Shown here piece after piece: positions 22,829 through 31,951 of a stretch of 64,000 nt of DNA. Numbering within the stretch: the first letter of the stretch is position 1; each line of letters begins with the position of its first letter. The DNA is taken from NCBI GenBank assembly GCA_014905825.1, contig JACGCN010000019.1:930001-994000 (forward strand), in the 5' to 3' direction. Under the pieces are notes generated by a model. It was not told where the DNA came from, searched no databases, and saw only the letters and a list, made by a program, of their open reading frames with translations. The stretch comes from Lyophyllum atratum. Taxonomy: Eukaryota > Basidiomycota > Agaricomycetes > Agaricales > Lyophyllaceae. Position numbers and translations under genes: made by a program.

Positions 22829-24080
22829 TCAAGCTTGTGGGCGTATCCGTTTGTAGGTCCCAAAAGGTCCGACAGTGCCGGTCGCGCCACCCAACTTCGG
22901 CATGCTAGGAATCCGCTGCTGCTCCAGTCGTGGCGGCTCGAAGGTGGTCCTTGACTCTGAGTTGCTGCGGCGGGGATGCACCGAAACAAGTCCCATCATC
23001 CGCCTCAGTTCCTCATTTTCCTTCTCCAGCCGTGCTAGTTCTATCTCTCGCTCAAGCGCATGGTCAGACATAGTGGCTGATGACCATGGTTCACGATTCT
23101 CCTCGTCGTCAATCCTCGTTGTTGGTGTATCCGCGTCTTCCCCACCCAGAGATCGGAGAAACTGGCGAAGGAGGTGCGAGACTCGAACGAGGGACTCGGA
23201 AACAGCGGTACTAGCGGCAAGGTCCTGACTGACGTATTCTTCTTGCCTCGCGAGGAGCTTTGTCTCGTATTCGCGGATGAGCGATAGTTCGCGTTCCTGG
23301 ACATCTTGCTGTGAGAAAAGAGTTTCATGTTCGTGAGCCGTCCAAATGAGATACAGAGAAAGCATGCCGTACAGCACGATTACGGAAGGTACCTATGTGG
23401 AAACGGGTCTCGTCAGAATGTCGTGCAAGTTCAAGCTGGATGCGACAAGCTCAACTCATAAGGCTTTCAAGGGTCTGTTCATACTCCTTTATCAAAGTGT
23501 TAAGCTGTTTGTTGTCGTGTTGGAGACCTTGGTTCTCGGCAGTCATCGACGCGTTCATTCGTTCCAGTTCCGCATCATATTCCTCTATCCCTGGATGAGT
23601 TATGCTCTAACACGACATGTCCCGGCATACAGACCTTTGGTCTTATCCAAGTTGAATCTGAGGGAATATTAGTCGGTAGTAAAAGTTAAGGGTTTGATTG
23701 AGCATACCGGCGAAGGACAAAGCCAGTCTGAGAATGGACTGCCTGATTCTGGCTGAAGAGTTCAAGAAAGCGCAAAGAAGTCAAATGAAGGATGCCTTGC
23801 CTTGATATTCCCAGCTTGTCCATGCAACGATACAGATATACTGCGGTTCTGGTTCAGTTGTTCACTGAGTTCCTGGATGAGAGCCCATAATTGTCCAAGC
23901 TGGTCATTGCTCTCCAGGACGGCCATGTAGCGCAAAGCCAGCAGACTGCTCTGAGAGTACGTCGGTATTATAAGAGCCAGAAGAACGCGGCGGCTAATCG
24001 CCGTTTGGGCGTCAGCAGAGTGGAGGCTGAAGCGCTGAAGGAGAAAGAGGCATGGAACAATCAGCCTGAGAAGCATCACA
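22829..24080 (-). CDS. ADIP-domain coiled-coil protein (Msd1/SSX2IP family)
   Basis: Exons I can join: about 24050-23801, 23748-23708, 23657-23635, 23590-23456, 23392-23373 and 23308-22829. The first listed intron starts with GC (AAG|GCAAGG), all others with GT. The product reads HGQAGNIK-NQAVHSQTGFVLRR-FNLDKTK-GIEEYDAELERMNASM, then LQHDNKQLNTLIKEYEQTLE, STFRNRA, QERELSLIREYE and LVRVSHLLRQFLRSLGGED. This is the afadin- and alpha-actinin-binding (ADIP) coiled-coil pattern. The fission-yeast member Msd1 and human SSX2IP anchor gamma-tubulin/microtubule minus ends at spindle poles and centrosomes, so that role is inferred. The N-terminus is uncertain: little room remains before the tRNA at 24111, and I could not place a start codon. 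Confidence 0.75.
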
Positions 24081-24101
24081 TGATGAGGACCTTCGGAGGT
24101 G

Positions 24102-24107
24102 AAAAAA
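24102..24107 (-). terminator. Pol III oligo-T terminator of the tRNA-Asp
   Basis: Six consecutive T residues on the minus strand lie four bases after the predicted discriminator base of the tRNA. Confidence 0.7.
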
Positions 24108-24110
24108 GAA

Positions 24111-24194
24111 CTCTCTGCCTGGGAGTCGAACCCAGCTTTCGCGCGCACCATATGTCATGACAGGCGCGTGTACTAACCGATATACTAGCAAAGA
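24111..24194 (-). tRNA. tRNA-Asp (anticodon GTC) with a roughly 10-nt intron
   Basis: On the minus strand the acceptor halves TCTTTGC and GCAGAGA pair across 24194-24188 and 24118-24112. The T-arm CTGGG/CCCAG carries the TTCGACT loop, and the internal promoter B box GGTTCGACTCC matches consensus exactly. The D-arm GTAT/GTAC follows TA at positions 8-9. The anticodon arm CGCGC/GCGCG has the loop CTGTCA, so the anticodon is GTC. About 10 extra bases (TGACATATGG) sit directly after position 37, the canonical tRNA intron site. A T6 tract just downstream at 24107-24102 is a Pol III terminator. The total is 84 bases, about 74 without the intron. It lies 96 bp from the start of RPC17, transcribed away from it. 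Confidence 0.88.
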
Positions 24195-24290
24195 ACTTGA
24201 AATAGACTCTGGTGCACTCTATATATCAGCTTACCTGCACTTCAGAACGGCAAAGGTCCTTCTCCACATTCTCCTGCGCGTCCAAGATCA

Positions 24291-24890
24291 ATGGAGGTCT
24301 GTCAAATATCCCGGATATCGGAACTGCCCTATGCTCAGTCTGTGTCAAGGTTGTGAACTCCCGCGCAGCTTTGCTCTCCAACTATGAGGTCTTAATGCTT
24401 CTGCGAGAGCTGGAGAGCGATCATCTATCCCGGGCCAAAACAGCGATGCGCGTCAAAAAAGAAGATGAGGCTGCAGGACGTCCCACTCGGCCTGCCGGAG
24501 GTCATGCGCTGTTTGGTGAGCGTAGCGAAAATCTAAGAACTGTGGAAATCGAGGTACTTGCTCTTTTACTACCTGGCCCACTCGTCCATGACTCTGCTTT
24601 GGGACTAAGGCAATCCAGTATCTCTCAGCTGATTTTCTGCCAACTACCAGACAACCGCATGGGATAGCTCAACTGGTGAAAGATCTCGCATCGTATGAGT
24701 TGACCAAGGCCGAAAAACTCCAGATCGTGAACCTGGCCCCTACATTGCCCGTGGAATTATACGTCGTATGTCTCGACTCTGTATACCGGTTCTATGTCTG
24801 TTTATCTCATTTACTCTGCAGATCGTTGAGGAACTGGAGGACAGGCTCGGTGATCAGATGGAAAAAATTCTTGCACATGTCCAATCATAG
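24291..24890 (+). CDS. RPC17: RNA polymerase III subunit Rpc17/RPC9 (CGRP-RCP homologue)
   Basis: Four exons, 24291-24296, 24350-24553, 24619-24765 and 24822-24890, give 141 residues. Exon 1 encodes only Met-Glu. The splice yields MEVVNSRAALLSNYEVLMLL, the conserved start of Rpc17. The rest includes LRELESDHLSRAK, NLRTVEIE joined to YLSADFLPTTRQPHGI, then ASYELTKAEKLQIVNLAPTL and a C-terminal helix IVEELEDRLGDQMEKILAHV. This HRDC-like tail with LTKAEKLQIVNLAP is diagnostic. Rpc17 pairs with Rpc25 in the Pol III stalk, which acts in tRNA and 5S rRNA gene initiation. The normal length for the family is about 120-160 residues. A 9-bp hairpin follows the stop. Confidence 0.93.
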
Positions 24891-24902
24891 ACCGGTGACC
24901 GA

Positions 24903-24936
24903 TCCCTCAACGAAGGGCAAGCCTTGAGTTGAGGGA
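24903..24936. repeat. 9-bp stem hairpin just after RPC17
   Basis: TCCCTCAAC at 24903-24911 is the exact reverse complement of GTTGAGGGA at 24928-24936, with a 16-base loop. It begins 12 bases after the RPC17 stop, so it would lie in the 3' UTR. Its right stem overlaps the start of the larger inverted repeat. Confidence 0.55.
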
Positions 24937-25436
24937 CCGGTAAAACTGAGTTTAAATTCACGTGTGAAGCGCTATCAATAGAAAACGTGGCTTTTGGCGT
25001 GATCCGCAGGCTTGCTTGAGTAGTTCCCAATCGGGATTCTGCAGAAACATGTGTCCGTGCATCGTTGGCACTGAGGTTTAGGGCCCTTTTCTCATCGTAA
25101 TGCCTGGCGAGAGCAACCTTGATATTGCAGAACGACTTGAAAGTCATTGGGAATAGATGCATTAGGTAGTGTCGCAGTGATGGGTTCGGCAATATGTAAT
25201 GCCCCGTTGAGCTTGAAAGATCCTTCGAAATGGTCTTTCCACTTCTCAGCCATGCTGTATGGGCTGATTCCCGAGTGTATGCGGCCCAGAATATGCTGAA
25301 CAAGACGCGCCGACGAAAATGACTGCAGAATCCCGATTAGGAACTACTCATGCAAGCCTGCGGATCACGCCAAAAGCCACGTTTTCTATTGATAGCGCTT
25401 CACACGAGGATTCAAACTCAGTTTCACCAGTCCCTC
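24931..25436. repeat. 114-bp inverted repeat (arms 24931-25044 and 25323-25436)
   Basis: The right arm, reverse-complemented, matches the left arm over about 114 bases with only a handful of mismatches. The core GTGTGAAGCGCTATCAATAG and onward is identical for more than 50 bases. Both arms end at CTGCAG. The loop is about 278 bp. Translated in the same relative frame, both arms encode the same peptide series (ESRLGTT, ASLRITPKATFSIDSASH). One arm is therefore an inverted partial copy of the beginning of the gene at 25319-25681. I see no terminal features of a known transposon. Confidence 0.85.
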
Positions 25437-25681
25437 TACTCGAGGTTTCCTCCGTTGAGGGGCTGGTCACGAGTCTAGTCCAATCAGGCCTTTCCTCATT
25501 TCCTCTATCAACCGGCAGTGTGGACGCACGCCCTGTTATCCTGCACTCTGACGAGAAGTCTGTCCTTGAGGGATCGCTGACATACCTCGAAGATAACGAA
25601 GGCTATCACGAGGACATCTTGTTCGACGACGTTGGAGAAGGGGCAGGCATTGAAGGTGATTTGGATATGGAGGAAGATTAG
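25319..25681 (+). CDS. hypothetical acidic protein (120 aa as a single exon; may be a 3' exon)
   Basis: The open frame starts ATG at 25319 and ends GDLDMEED followed by TAG. The N-terminal part (ESRLGTT..ITPKATFSIDSASH) is encoded in the right arm of the inverted repeat. The C-terminal half is acidic (LEDNEGYHEDILFDDVGEG). No domain is recognised. TGACTGCAG at the start looks like a 3' splice acceptor, so the true first exon could lie upstream and the ATG may not be the start. An inverted sequence at 24854-25303 on the minus strand carries an open frame of 149 codons containing the copied peptide. That frame overlaps the end of RPC17 and is probably not a gene. Confidence 0.4.
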   Translation: MTAESRLGTTHASLRITPKATFSIDSASHEDSNSVSPVPLLEVSSVEGLVTSLVQSGLSSFPLSTGSVDARPVILHSDEKSVLEGSLTYLEDNEGYHEDILFDDVGEGAGIEGDLDMEED

Positions 25682-25989
25682 TGCAATTGTAGGTGTTTGG
25701 AATTACGCTCCCATAAATTTTCCAACTTCTTATCCAACATCAAGGAGAGGTGATTTTTACAGCCCATCGCCCATGATATTCTGAAACGCTTCATTCTCCA
25801 TTTATATCAGTGGTGACTCGCGAACCCAAGGTTGCTGTGGTGTAGAATTTTCGTTTTTTATATGATTGTAAACTAACGCGCGCCGTTCTTACTGCTTCGA
25901 CAGAGCCCCGAAATATAAAGACATGTAGTAAGTCGTCCCTAGTATTCATGTTCTCTTGAAAGGGTTCCCAGGAAACTCGAAGAATGTAT
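25682..25989. other. 308-bp convergent intergenic region
   Basis: It lies between the stop of the acidic hypothetical protein and the stop of GNAT copy 1. I see only AT-rich 3' flanking sequence and no gene. Confidence 0.4.
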
Positions 25990-26608
25990 TCAAGAGGCTA
26001 TCCCCCCTTCGCCCTGGGTCTGCCTCAAAGTGGTCCACTCATCCTCCAGTATTCCCATGTGTATAAGATCCCGCCACCCTCCGTCCATCCAAAGAAGTTT
26101 TCGTATCCTCCCTTCCTCCACAAAGCCTCTAGTAATTATAATGTCTGGTTAGTCAAGGACATAATAGTAAGTTCCCCAGTACCCACATTCTCTTATAAAG
26201 CGCGACAGCACGGTCGTTCCCATCGACCACGGTGAGCGTCACCCGATGGCTTGCCAGATGCCGGAAAGCATAATCGACCATGAAATATCCGACTTCCCCC
26301 CCGTAACCCTTGTGCCAATGGTTCGGCAATAACGCAATACCCCAAGTTGCGTTGCGGTTCTTGTGCTCAGTCACCGGGAAGATCAGCGTGAACCCGACGA
26401 ACGCTTTGGTTTCGAGTTCTTCAAGGATGCAAAACATCAATGACTCCTTGACTAACTTCATGACATGGTCGAAGCGGTCGGCATTGACTGGGACGACGAA
26501 ACCATGAGTGATGAATGGGGCAACACGTAGATCGTTGTACAAGGCCAGGAGCCTCTCTTGATCGGAAGGTTGGTATGCACGAAAGTGCAGGCTTTTCGTG
26601 GTGAACAT
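25990..26608 (-). CDS. GNAT-family N-acetyltransferase, copy 1
   Basis: Two exons: 26608 to about 26177 and about 26130-25990. Exon 1 starts MFTTKSLHFRAYQPSDQERL and holds the RimJ/RimL-like GNAT fold. The acetyl-CoA loop is NHWHKGYGGEVGYFMVDYAF, followed by NDRAVALYKRM. Exon 2 supplies GFVEEGRIRKLLWMDGGWRD, the usual GNAT C-terminal strand (a G-F-x-E-E-G-x-x-R motif), and ends GEGGIAS. The donor after AAGAGAAT is GTGGGT, weaker than the GTGAGT in copy 2. The substrate cannot be told from sequence. The length of about 190 residues is normal. It is tandem with copy 2, same strand, 529 bp apart. Confidence 0.85.
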
Positions 26609-27137
26609 CGTTGGGCAGAAGGTGGGGACTGGATGCAGGGAGGAGATAGAAGCGGAACTGATAGCAATCGGGGCCGGAGAGTAGTTATAGTCATGTTACT
26701 TCATCTGGTGATCGAAAGGTCATTGAGCTGAGATGGGAATGGGTAAAGTAAGCGTAATAAGTAACCATTTTACCCGTCATGAAGTCGGGACGCTATAGAA
26801 ATTCGGGCGTTTTGTTTGATACTCTACGCACATTCAAAGAATGTCCATTCACACATGGCCTGCGGTAGACCCGCCGCCAGTACCATGCGATGATAGATCT
26901 ATCCGATTTAGCGATCCTCGAGAGACCATGTCGAGCTTGCATAGATACAATTGAATGTCAAGATTTGTCAGCTTAGTTCTCGTCAGACTAGTCCAAGAGA
27001 GGCCATAGAGGTATCCTTGAGTATAGCCTCAACTTCAGGCTTCGACGCAATAGAATAATCATCGCTCTTTCCCATTGAGGGAGCATCGATATTTGCCTTG
27101 ACTTGACAGACAGGGGTGATGCCGACGCCATCCAAGT
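26609..27137. other. intergenic region between the GNAT copies, with a possible alternative tail
   Basis: The upstream part must hold the promoter of GNAT copy 1. On the minus strand at 26983-27189 a 68-codon frame stays open in a different register from the copy 2 reading frame (NLDGVGITPVCQVKANIDAP). It would lengthen copy 2 only if splicing shifted frame. Otherwise nothing is recognisable. Confidence 0.35.
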
Positions 27138-27757
27138 TCAAGTGATCAATGTCCTTTCCTGAGTCCGCTTCTCTTTCAATGCGATCCATTCATCATCCAA
27201 GATCCCCATGTGTATGAGGTCTCGCCAACCCCCATCAATCCAGACAAGTTTTCTCGTCCTCCCTTCCTCCACGAATCCGCTGAATAGTCTCTCATCAGCG
27301 AAACGAGTCATTTACACCGATACACAGAGACTCACATCCTCTTATACAGCCCAATTGCACGATCATTACCTTCGAACACGGTGAGCGACACCCTGTGACT
27401 CGCCAGGTGATGGAACGCATGGTCGACCATGAAGTTTCCGATCTCCCATCCATATCCCTTATGCCAAAACTTTGGCAATATGGCGATGCCAAACGTCGCG
27501 TTACGATTCTTGTGCTCGTTCACTGGCAAGATAGCGGAGAACCCGATAAATGCTCCCCCATCCAATTCTTCCACAATACAGAACATGACGGAATCCGTGA
27601 TCATCGGCCTGATCTTGTCGAATCGGTCTGCACTGAGGGGTATAACAGGCCCTTCGGTGATGTAGGTGACGACGCGCGGGTCGTTATATAGGGCGAGTAA
27701 GTTGTCCTGATCGCCATGCTGATATGCACGGAAGCGCAGCCTTTCTGTGGAGAACAT
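27138..27757 (-). CDS. GNAT-family N-acetyltransferase, copy 2
   Basis: Exon 1 starts MFSTERLRFRAYQHGDQDNL at 27757. An in-frame ATG at 27814 would add 19 residues, but homology with copy 1 favours 27757. The acetyl-CoA loop is KFWHKGYGWEIGNFMVDHAF, and exon 1 ends NDRAIGLYKR. The donor is AT|GTGAGT. Exon 2 gives GFVEEGRTRKLVWIDGGWRD, LIHMGILDDEW and a basic end, with the stop at 27138-27140. Identity to copy 1 is high throughout the coding sequence, and the intron is at the same site. This is a tandem duplication of a small acetyltransferase gene whose substrate is unknown. Confidence 0.87.
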
Positions 27758-28295
27758 TTCTTCTGTGTCGAGAAAGTGTACAGACAAGGATGAAATCGGA
27801 TAAAGGACACACACATCACATGGCCCCGGTTACCCTATGTATAGGAAACGGGGCCGGAGGAGTCATGGCCACGTTATGTATTTTGTCCGACAATACAGGG
27901 GCTGTTCAAGGGAACGGTTCTGCTGGTGGTATCAAGGTTCCAGTGACTCCTTATTCGCGGGTATTTGTGCGCACACATCGCTAACCCATCGCGTTAGTTA
28001 TCACGATGACAGCAATCTGAATGTGGTGCGGCGCTTATAAGCCGCTCGAGGCTGAAAGTGCTGCATATTTTTATAGCCCTTAACTTTTTCCACAGATATC
28101 GTCCCTACAATTGAACTCACCTGACCTTGTATACGCCTAAGGAAGTACTTCAGGAGATTGAAGCAACCTCGTTCCCACTCTGTTCAGACCAGCCCACTCT
28201 TCTTCTGATATTGATATCTGCATAGGTCCCCCTAGCTTCTATAAGTCGCTGGGTATGTAAGGTGCAATACAAAGCAGTGGGTGAAACTCAACTCA
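27758..28295. other. intergenic, upstream of GNAT copy 2
   Basis: No recognisable gene is present. It should hold the copy 2 promoter and the eroded 3' end of the third GNAT copy. Short plus-strand frames near 27.72-28.04 kb show no family motif. Confidence 0.35.
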
Positions 28296-28690
28296 CATCC
28301 TTTGTAACACCCACCGCGCATGATTCTCCCGGTAAATCACGTTGAGCGATACCTGGTGGCTAAGCACTGGAATACTTGATCGACCATTGACCTCACAGTC
28401 CCGGGCTTTGTTCCCAATGCATGAGCACAACGACAAAAACTGGCGTTGCGGTCCTTCCACTCCTGCGCCGAGAGATGAACAGGAGGCTGTGGTGCCAGTA
28501 TACGGAGGGCTGCGATGCAGGTAGGATGGGGGCATCCAGTTTGCGATCTACAACCATTGCCAAGGTAATATGGATATCTGTCCGAATTTCCGCAACGACT
28601 CGTTCTACGGGCTGTGCATGGCGGGTGAAGTGTTTATGGGTTTTCCTCGTGCGCCTGAAGTGGAGCACGGAGAGACACTGGAGTTAGAAG
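28296..28690 (-). pseudogene. decayed third GNAT copy
   Basis: On the minus strand, pieces in different frames match GNAT copy 2 in order: a DRKLDAP segment, VHLSAQEWKDRNASF (compare ILPVNEHKNRNATF), MVDQVFQCLA (compare MVDHAFHHLA) and, after a frame change, HQVSLNVIYRENHARWVLQRM followed by GTGAGT (compare HRVSLTVFEGNDRAIGLYKRM and GTGAGT). The acetyl-CoA loop HKGYG is missing, with the matching stretch shortened, and no second exon is found downstream. It is best read as a broken relic of the same tandem array. The nucleotide alignment across the GTGAGT donor is clear by eye. Confidence 0.65.
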
Positions 28691-28975
28691 TTACTTTCTT
28701 GAATGGCCACCCGACTCTTTTGAGAGCTCGTCGAAGTGGCATCAAAGCATGACACTCTATGATCTAACATTGTTGAGTCCTGTTAGGTCCGCGCGATTAC
28801 TAAAAGCCAGGTTGCGCTTTTGCAAACTGGCGGTTGTATCTGGCAAAGTCAAGAGGGCGCCGCGCGGAAAGCTGCTTGGGCCTAAAAATGTGGAGACCTT
28901 CGAGGGCGAGCAGCATTCCCAAGACAGCCGCGCCGTGCAGACCTGTTCCGCAGGAGAAATGGCAACGTCGTTCAC

Positions 28976-30325
28976 CTATAACCATCGTAACCGATCTCCC
29001 AGGCTCTCCTCAAGCACCAGAGCGTGCTCCTGCTTGAACCCTTCACATGAAACGATAGCCACCCTATATAATGTATCGATATCAGCCGTCCTTTTGTCGG
29101 CGTGCTCGGTACGAGCCGCTAGTGCGTCCACGATCGCGTCCCCAGACAACCGTTGGCAGTTGTGTAAGCCCAGGCTTTGTAGACAGGGCAACCGGGTACG
29201 CATAGTCCCATCCTCACCGTGAAGAGTGAACGGACGAAGAAGCTGGATAACGGTGTCAGACATGTCTGAAGCGACGATGAGGAATTCCTGCAGAAATGGA
29301 AGTCTGTCGAAGACGTATTTGAAGTCTTTTGTGCGCATGTCACTGTAGTCCATCTCCAGAACAGTTATGGGAGGGTGGGAGCGGGCGATGAGTTTCCGGA
29401 GCCCCATGCCCGTTGCGTGGTCACTCGAAGGAGATTGGGAGAAATCCTCAGCGTCATCATCGCTATCACCTTCTTCATGGTATTCCCCTCGTAGCTCGAT
29501 CTCGACGTTGAGGTGGGCGAGATGGAGATTGGTGAGTCGAGGTGTGTAAAGGGAAGAAAGGATCGCGCGCGTCATGCAGGTGTTCTTCAAGTGCAGCGTA
29601 TGAAGGTTGGGTAACGATGCGATAGGAAGGGGTTCGAATGAAGGCTCGCCAACATCGTGCCAGCCTGTGTATTGAAATCGTTCGAGCTCGGGGCATGCAG
29701 TTAAGAAATCAAGGATCTCGTGTGCTTCACAATGGATACCATCGAAATTCTCTTCCGTGATATCAATGCTCGTGAATCGTAGAGGTGCGAGCAGCGGCGA
29801 CCGCGGGAGCTTGAAGAGCCATACATTCATGTAGCCATTATGTCGATATGGAACAAAGGTCCTCCCCAGCACATCCTCTGCACCATCTTGTCCTACATGA
29901 ATACGAAGGCAGTTGAGGGACTCGCTTGTGAAAGTGAAGCCTTTGTTAAACTTCTGAACTTCCTCCCGTTGTCCTTGCACTGCGAACGAGCGGAAGCGGT
30001 GGACAGAAGGAAGTAGGGGTGAGAGCATCGGCAATATGAGATCGACAGACTCGGCTCTGAGCTCGATGTCGATTGGCAATGGTATTGATCGCTGAGACCA
30101 GAGCTCTGCCTGTTCCCGGAGAAAAAAAATGGAGTGCGCCTGGTCATCTAGGGAAATGAGTTGCCAGACCCGGGGTGAGGAGTTGATGATTGCTCTCCAC
30201 CACTTCGATACCATACGCAATGGCAAGGGCGCTAGAGGATCACTGGAGGCGCAGCATGCGAAGATTTCTATCAGGATTTCAAGTGGGAGGACTGCGATAG
30301 GTCCATGCACTGCTGGGTTTTCCAT
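28976..30325 (-). CDS. F-box protein with leucine-rich C-terminal half
   Basis: This is a single 449-residue open frame. Near the N-terminus is an F-box: GPIAVLPLEILIEIFACC, then APLPLRMVSKWWRAIINSSP and RVWQLISL. The rest has irregular leucine-rich repeats, for example LPNLHTLHLKNTCMTRAILS, YTPRLTNLHLAHLNVEIELR and LPCLQSLGLHNCQRLSGDAI. An acidic linker (EEGDSDDDAEDF) sits mid-way. F-box proteins bind Skp1 and act as substrate receptors of SCF ubiquitin ligases; this large mushroom-type family is mostly uncharacterised, and the target is unknown. No intron is evident, and the single start codon is well placed before the F-box. Confidence 0.9.
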   Translation of the reverse strand: MENPAVHGPIAVLPLEILIEIFACCASSDPLAPLPLRMVSKWWRAIINSSPRVWQLISLDDQAHSIFFLREQAELWSQRSIPLPIDIELRAESVDLILPMLSPLLPSVHRFRSFAVQGQREEVQKFNKGFTFTSESLNCLRIHVGQDGAEDVLGRTFVPYRHNGYMNVWLFKLPRSPLLAPLRFTSIDITEENFDGIHCEAHEILDFLTACPELERFQYTGWHDVGEPSFEPLPIASLPNLHTLHLKNTCMTRAILSSLYTPRLTNLHLAHLNVEIELRGEYHEEGDSDDDAEDFSQSPSSDHATGMGLRKLIARSHPPITVLEMDYSDMRTKDFKYVFDRLPFLQEFLIVASDMSDTVIQLLRPFTLHGEDGTMRTRLPCLQSLGLHNCQRLSGDAIVDALAARTEHADKRTADIDTLYRVAIVSCEGFKQEHALVLEESLGDRLRWL

Positions 30326-30807
30326 GTTGTCGAAATACCGGGTGAGTTACGGTGGTGTAGTCGTAAGCATGACCGGACCTGGAGTAGATAACCGTGGGAA
30401 AACGCAGATAAGATATGTAGAAAGGTTCGGAAGCTCTATACGATGTCGTTCAGCTGAAGACAGAGTCATCCAGCAAGGCCTCAGGCCCAGCATTGACAAA
30501 CCTTTGAATTGAGTGCAAGGGGATAGCAATTGATAAGGCTTGTAGCGTAAGAGTGGAAGACGCATGTCTGAAAAGGGCGGGAGAAGATGATGTTGGCGAG
30601 CTGCATTAGACCTATGTAAATGAGATTCACGCTGGCCCCAAAGACGCCCGCTGACTATCGGTTTTCGGTCAATTCTCAGGGAGCTCTAAGTCCCCTTTCA
30701 AATGGTTCGCTGCATGGTATAGCGTACATATGTCGGATTGGATTTATGTAGCCTGCACAAGACCAGATCTCGCGTCCATAACTTCAGTATCCCAGCTTTC
30801 TACATCA
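30326..30807. other. 482-bp intergenic region
   Basis: It lies between the F-box start (minus) and the 3' end of the SnoaL-like gene (minus). It should hold the F-box promoter. No coding potential is recognised. Confidence 0.4.
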
Positions 30808-31435
30808 TCACTGTTCAGGAAATGGCACGAGCGTTCCGTTGCCAAAAACCGCAGAACCCTATCCCATGCTACTTTAGCTTAACGCTCAACTGTCAGGTTA
30901 AACAACTCACCGTGTAGATTACATTCCGTTTGTTAATCCTCCATCCTTGCTTCGTCAGAACCAGCTGGTCCTCATATCGCCCATAAACGGTATAGACCTG
31001 TCTGGCGAATATCGACCCATCCACTCCAAAATGCGTCGCTGTGAAGTATGTCGTTGTGTTGGCTAAACTCTTGCTGACGAGGGTGATGACTTGAGTGGTG
31101 AGCGCATGTTGGGTCGTCACTATTACTAGCGCATCACTCAAGGTACTTTGGATTGATGCGAGGCCAGTCAAGATGCCAAGTGGCGGAGAATAATCTGCGA
31201 CTACGTGACGCGTGAAGACGTTCGATAGGGATTCAAAATTCTGTCAGATACGTTTAGGACGTACAGTAAGATCTACTTTGACTGCAACTACCTTCGAATC
31301 AAGGGCAAGAGGATAGCGATTGACGGTGTCTTGTATGCCGAGCACAGAGGGTGCGTAAGATGAATCTGTGGGTGAAATAGTAGCTTTTGTGGCTACCGCA
31401 AGTGCAAGGCAGATCAGGAAGCGGGTGATATGCAT
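30808..31435 (-). CDS. secreted SnoaL-like (NTF2-fold) protein
   Basis: Three exons, 31435-31292, 31240-30911 and 30858-30808, encode 174 residues with phase-0 joins. A signal peptide is evident (MHITRFLICLALAVATKATI). The mature part contains VLGIQDTVNRYPLALDSK joined to NFESLSNVFTRHVVADYSPP, then ALTTQVITLVSKSLANTTTY, FTATHFGVDG, and GRYEDQLVLTKQGWRINKRN, ending PFPEQ. The order of an N-terminal helix, a Y-x-x-x-LD-S stretch, a strand-rich middle with T-H-F, and a final W-R-I strand fits the SnoaL-like/NTF2 superfamily. Members may be polyketide cyclases, isomerases or non-enzymatic. The substrate is unknown and no biosynthetic genes lie beside it. Confidence 0.78.
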
Positions 31436-31951
31436 TAGGTTTGAGGGATTCTGGTCTAGTGTCGCTCTTTCGGTTCAAGTCCTTTTGTATGTTCATTTAG
31501 GCGCCTGCCGCCTTGATTGTTATACCATGGGATTAATCTGCCTCACGGTGTGGCGACCCGTAATTAAGAAGCGCGACGAAAACGGAGTATACCGAACATG
31601 TCCACAGTTCAGGGAATACTGTCGCCGACACGATCCGAGCATCACTCAGTTGAGTGGAGGGAAGGATAGTGAGGAGAACCACATCACATAGGTTGGTGCA
31701 AGAGTGGAGAACTAAGTATTAGCCAGATGAACCGTGGCATACATCGTTCACTGAATTTGACAGTCGACTTGAAGCTCAGGAGGAAGTTTGCTGACTAATC
31801 ATGCCGGGACTTTTGGGAAACTGTACAGTTGTGCGGGGATTGCCGAAGCCGCCAGGCGTTGCAGTAGACCGACCAAAATCAATACACACAAAGCCGCCAA
31901 CGTCGTGCACGCCCGCCCCCGCGCCCCTTACCTCAAGAAAACAAGACAAAC
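31436..31951. other. divergent promoter region between the SnoaL-like gene and eS19
   Basis: These 516 bp separate two divergent starts. A short pyrimidine/C-rich stretch (CGCCCCCGCGCCCCTTACC) lies about 20 bases before the eS19 ATG. I see no other gene. Confidence 0.4.

Noticed and set aside
23392..23460. In-frame TGA in the ADIP coiled coil, suggesting a pseudogene
   Set aside because: The stop lies inside an intron with donor A|GTTGAG and acceptor CACATAG. Splicing gives MSTFRNRA-QDVQEREL without any break.
24854..25303. 149-codon minus-strand frame in the inverted repeat
   Set aside because: It overlaps the last exon of RPC17 and is explained by the inverted copy of the neighbouring coding frame; nothing else supports a gene.
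30808..31435. A secondary-metabolite cluster around the SnoaL-like protein
   Set aside because: No polyketide synthase, terpene cyclase, P450 or transporter is nearby. Neighbours are an F-box protein and eS19.
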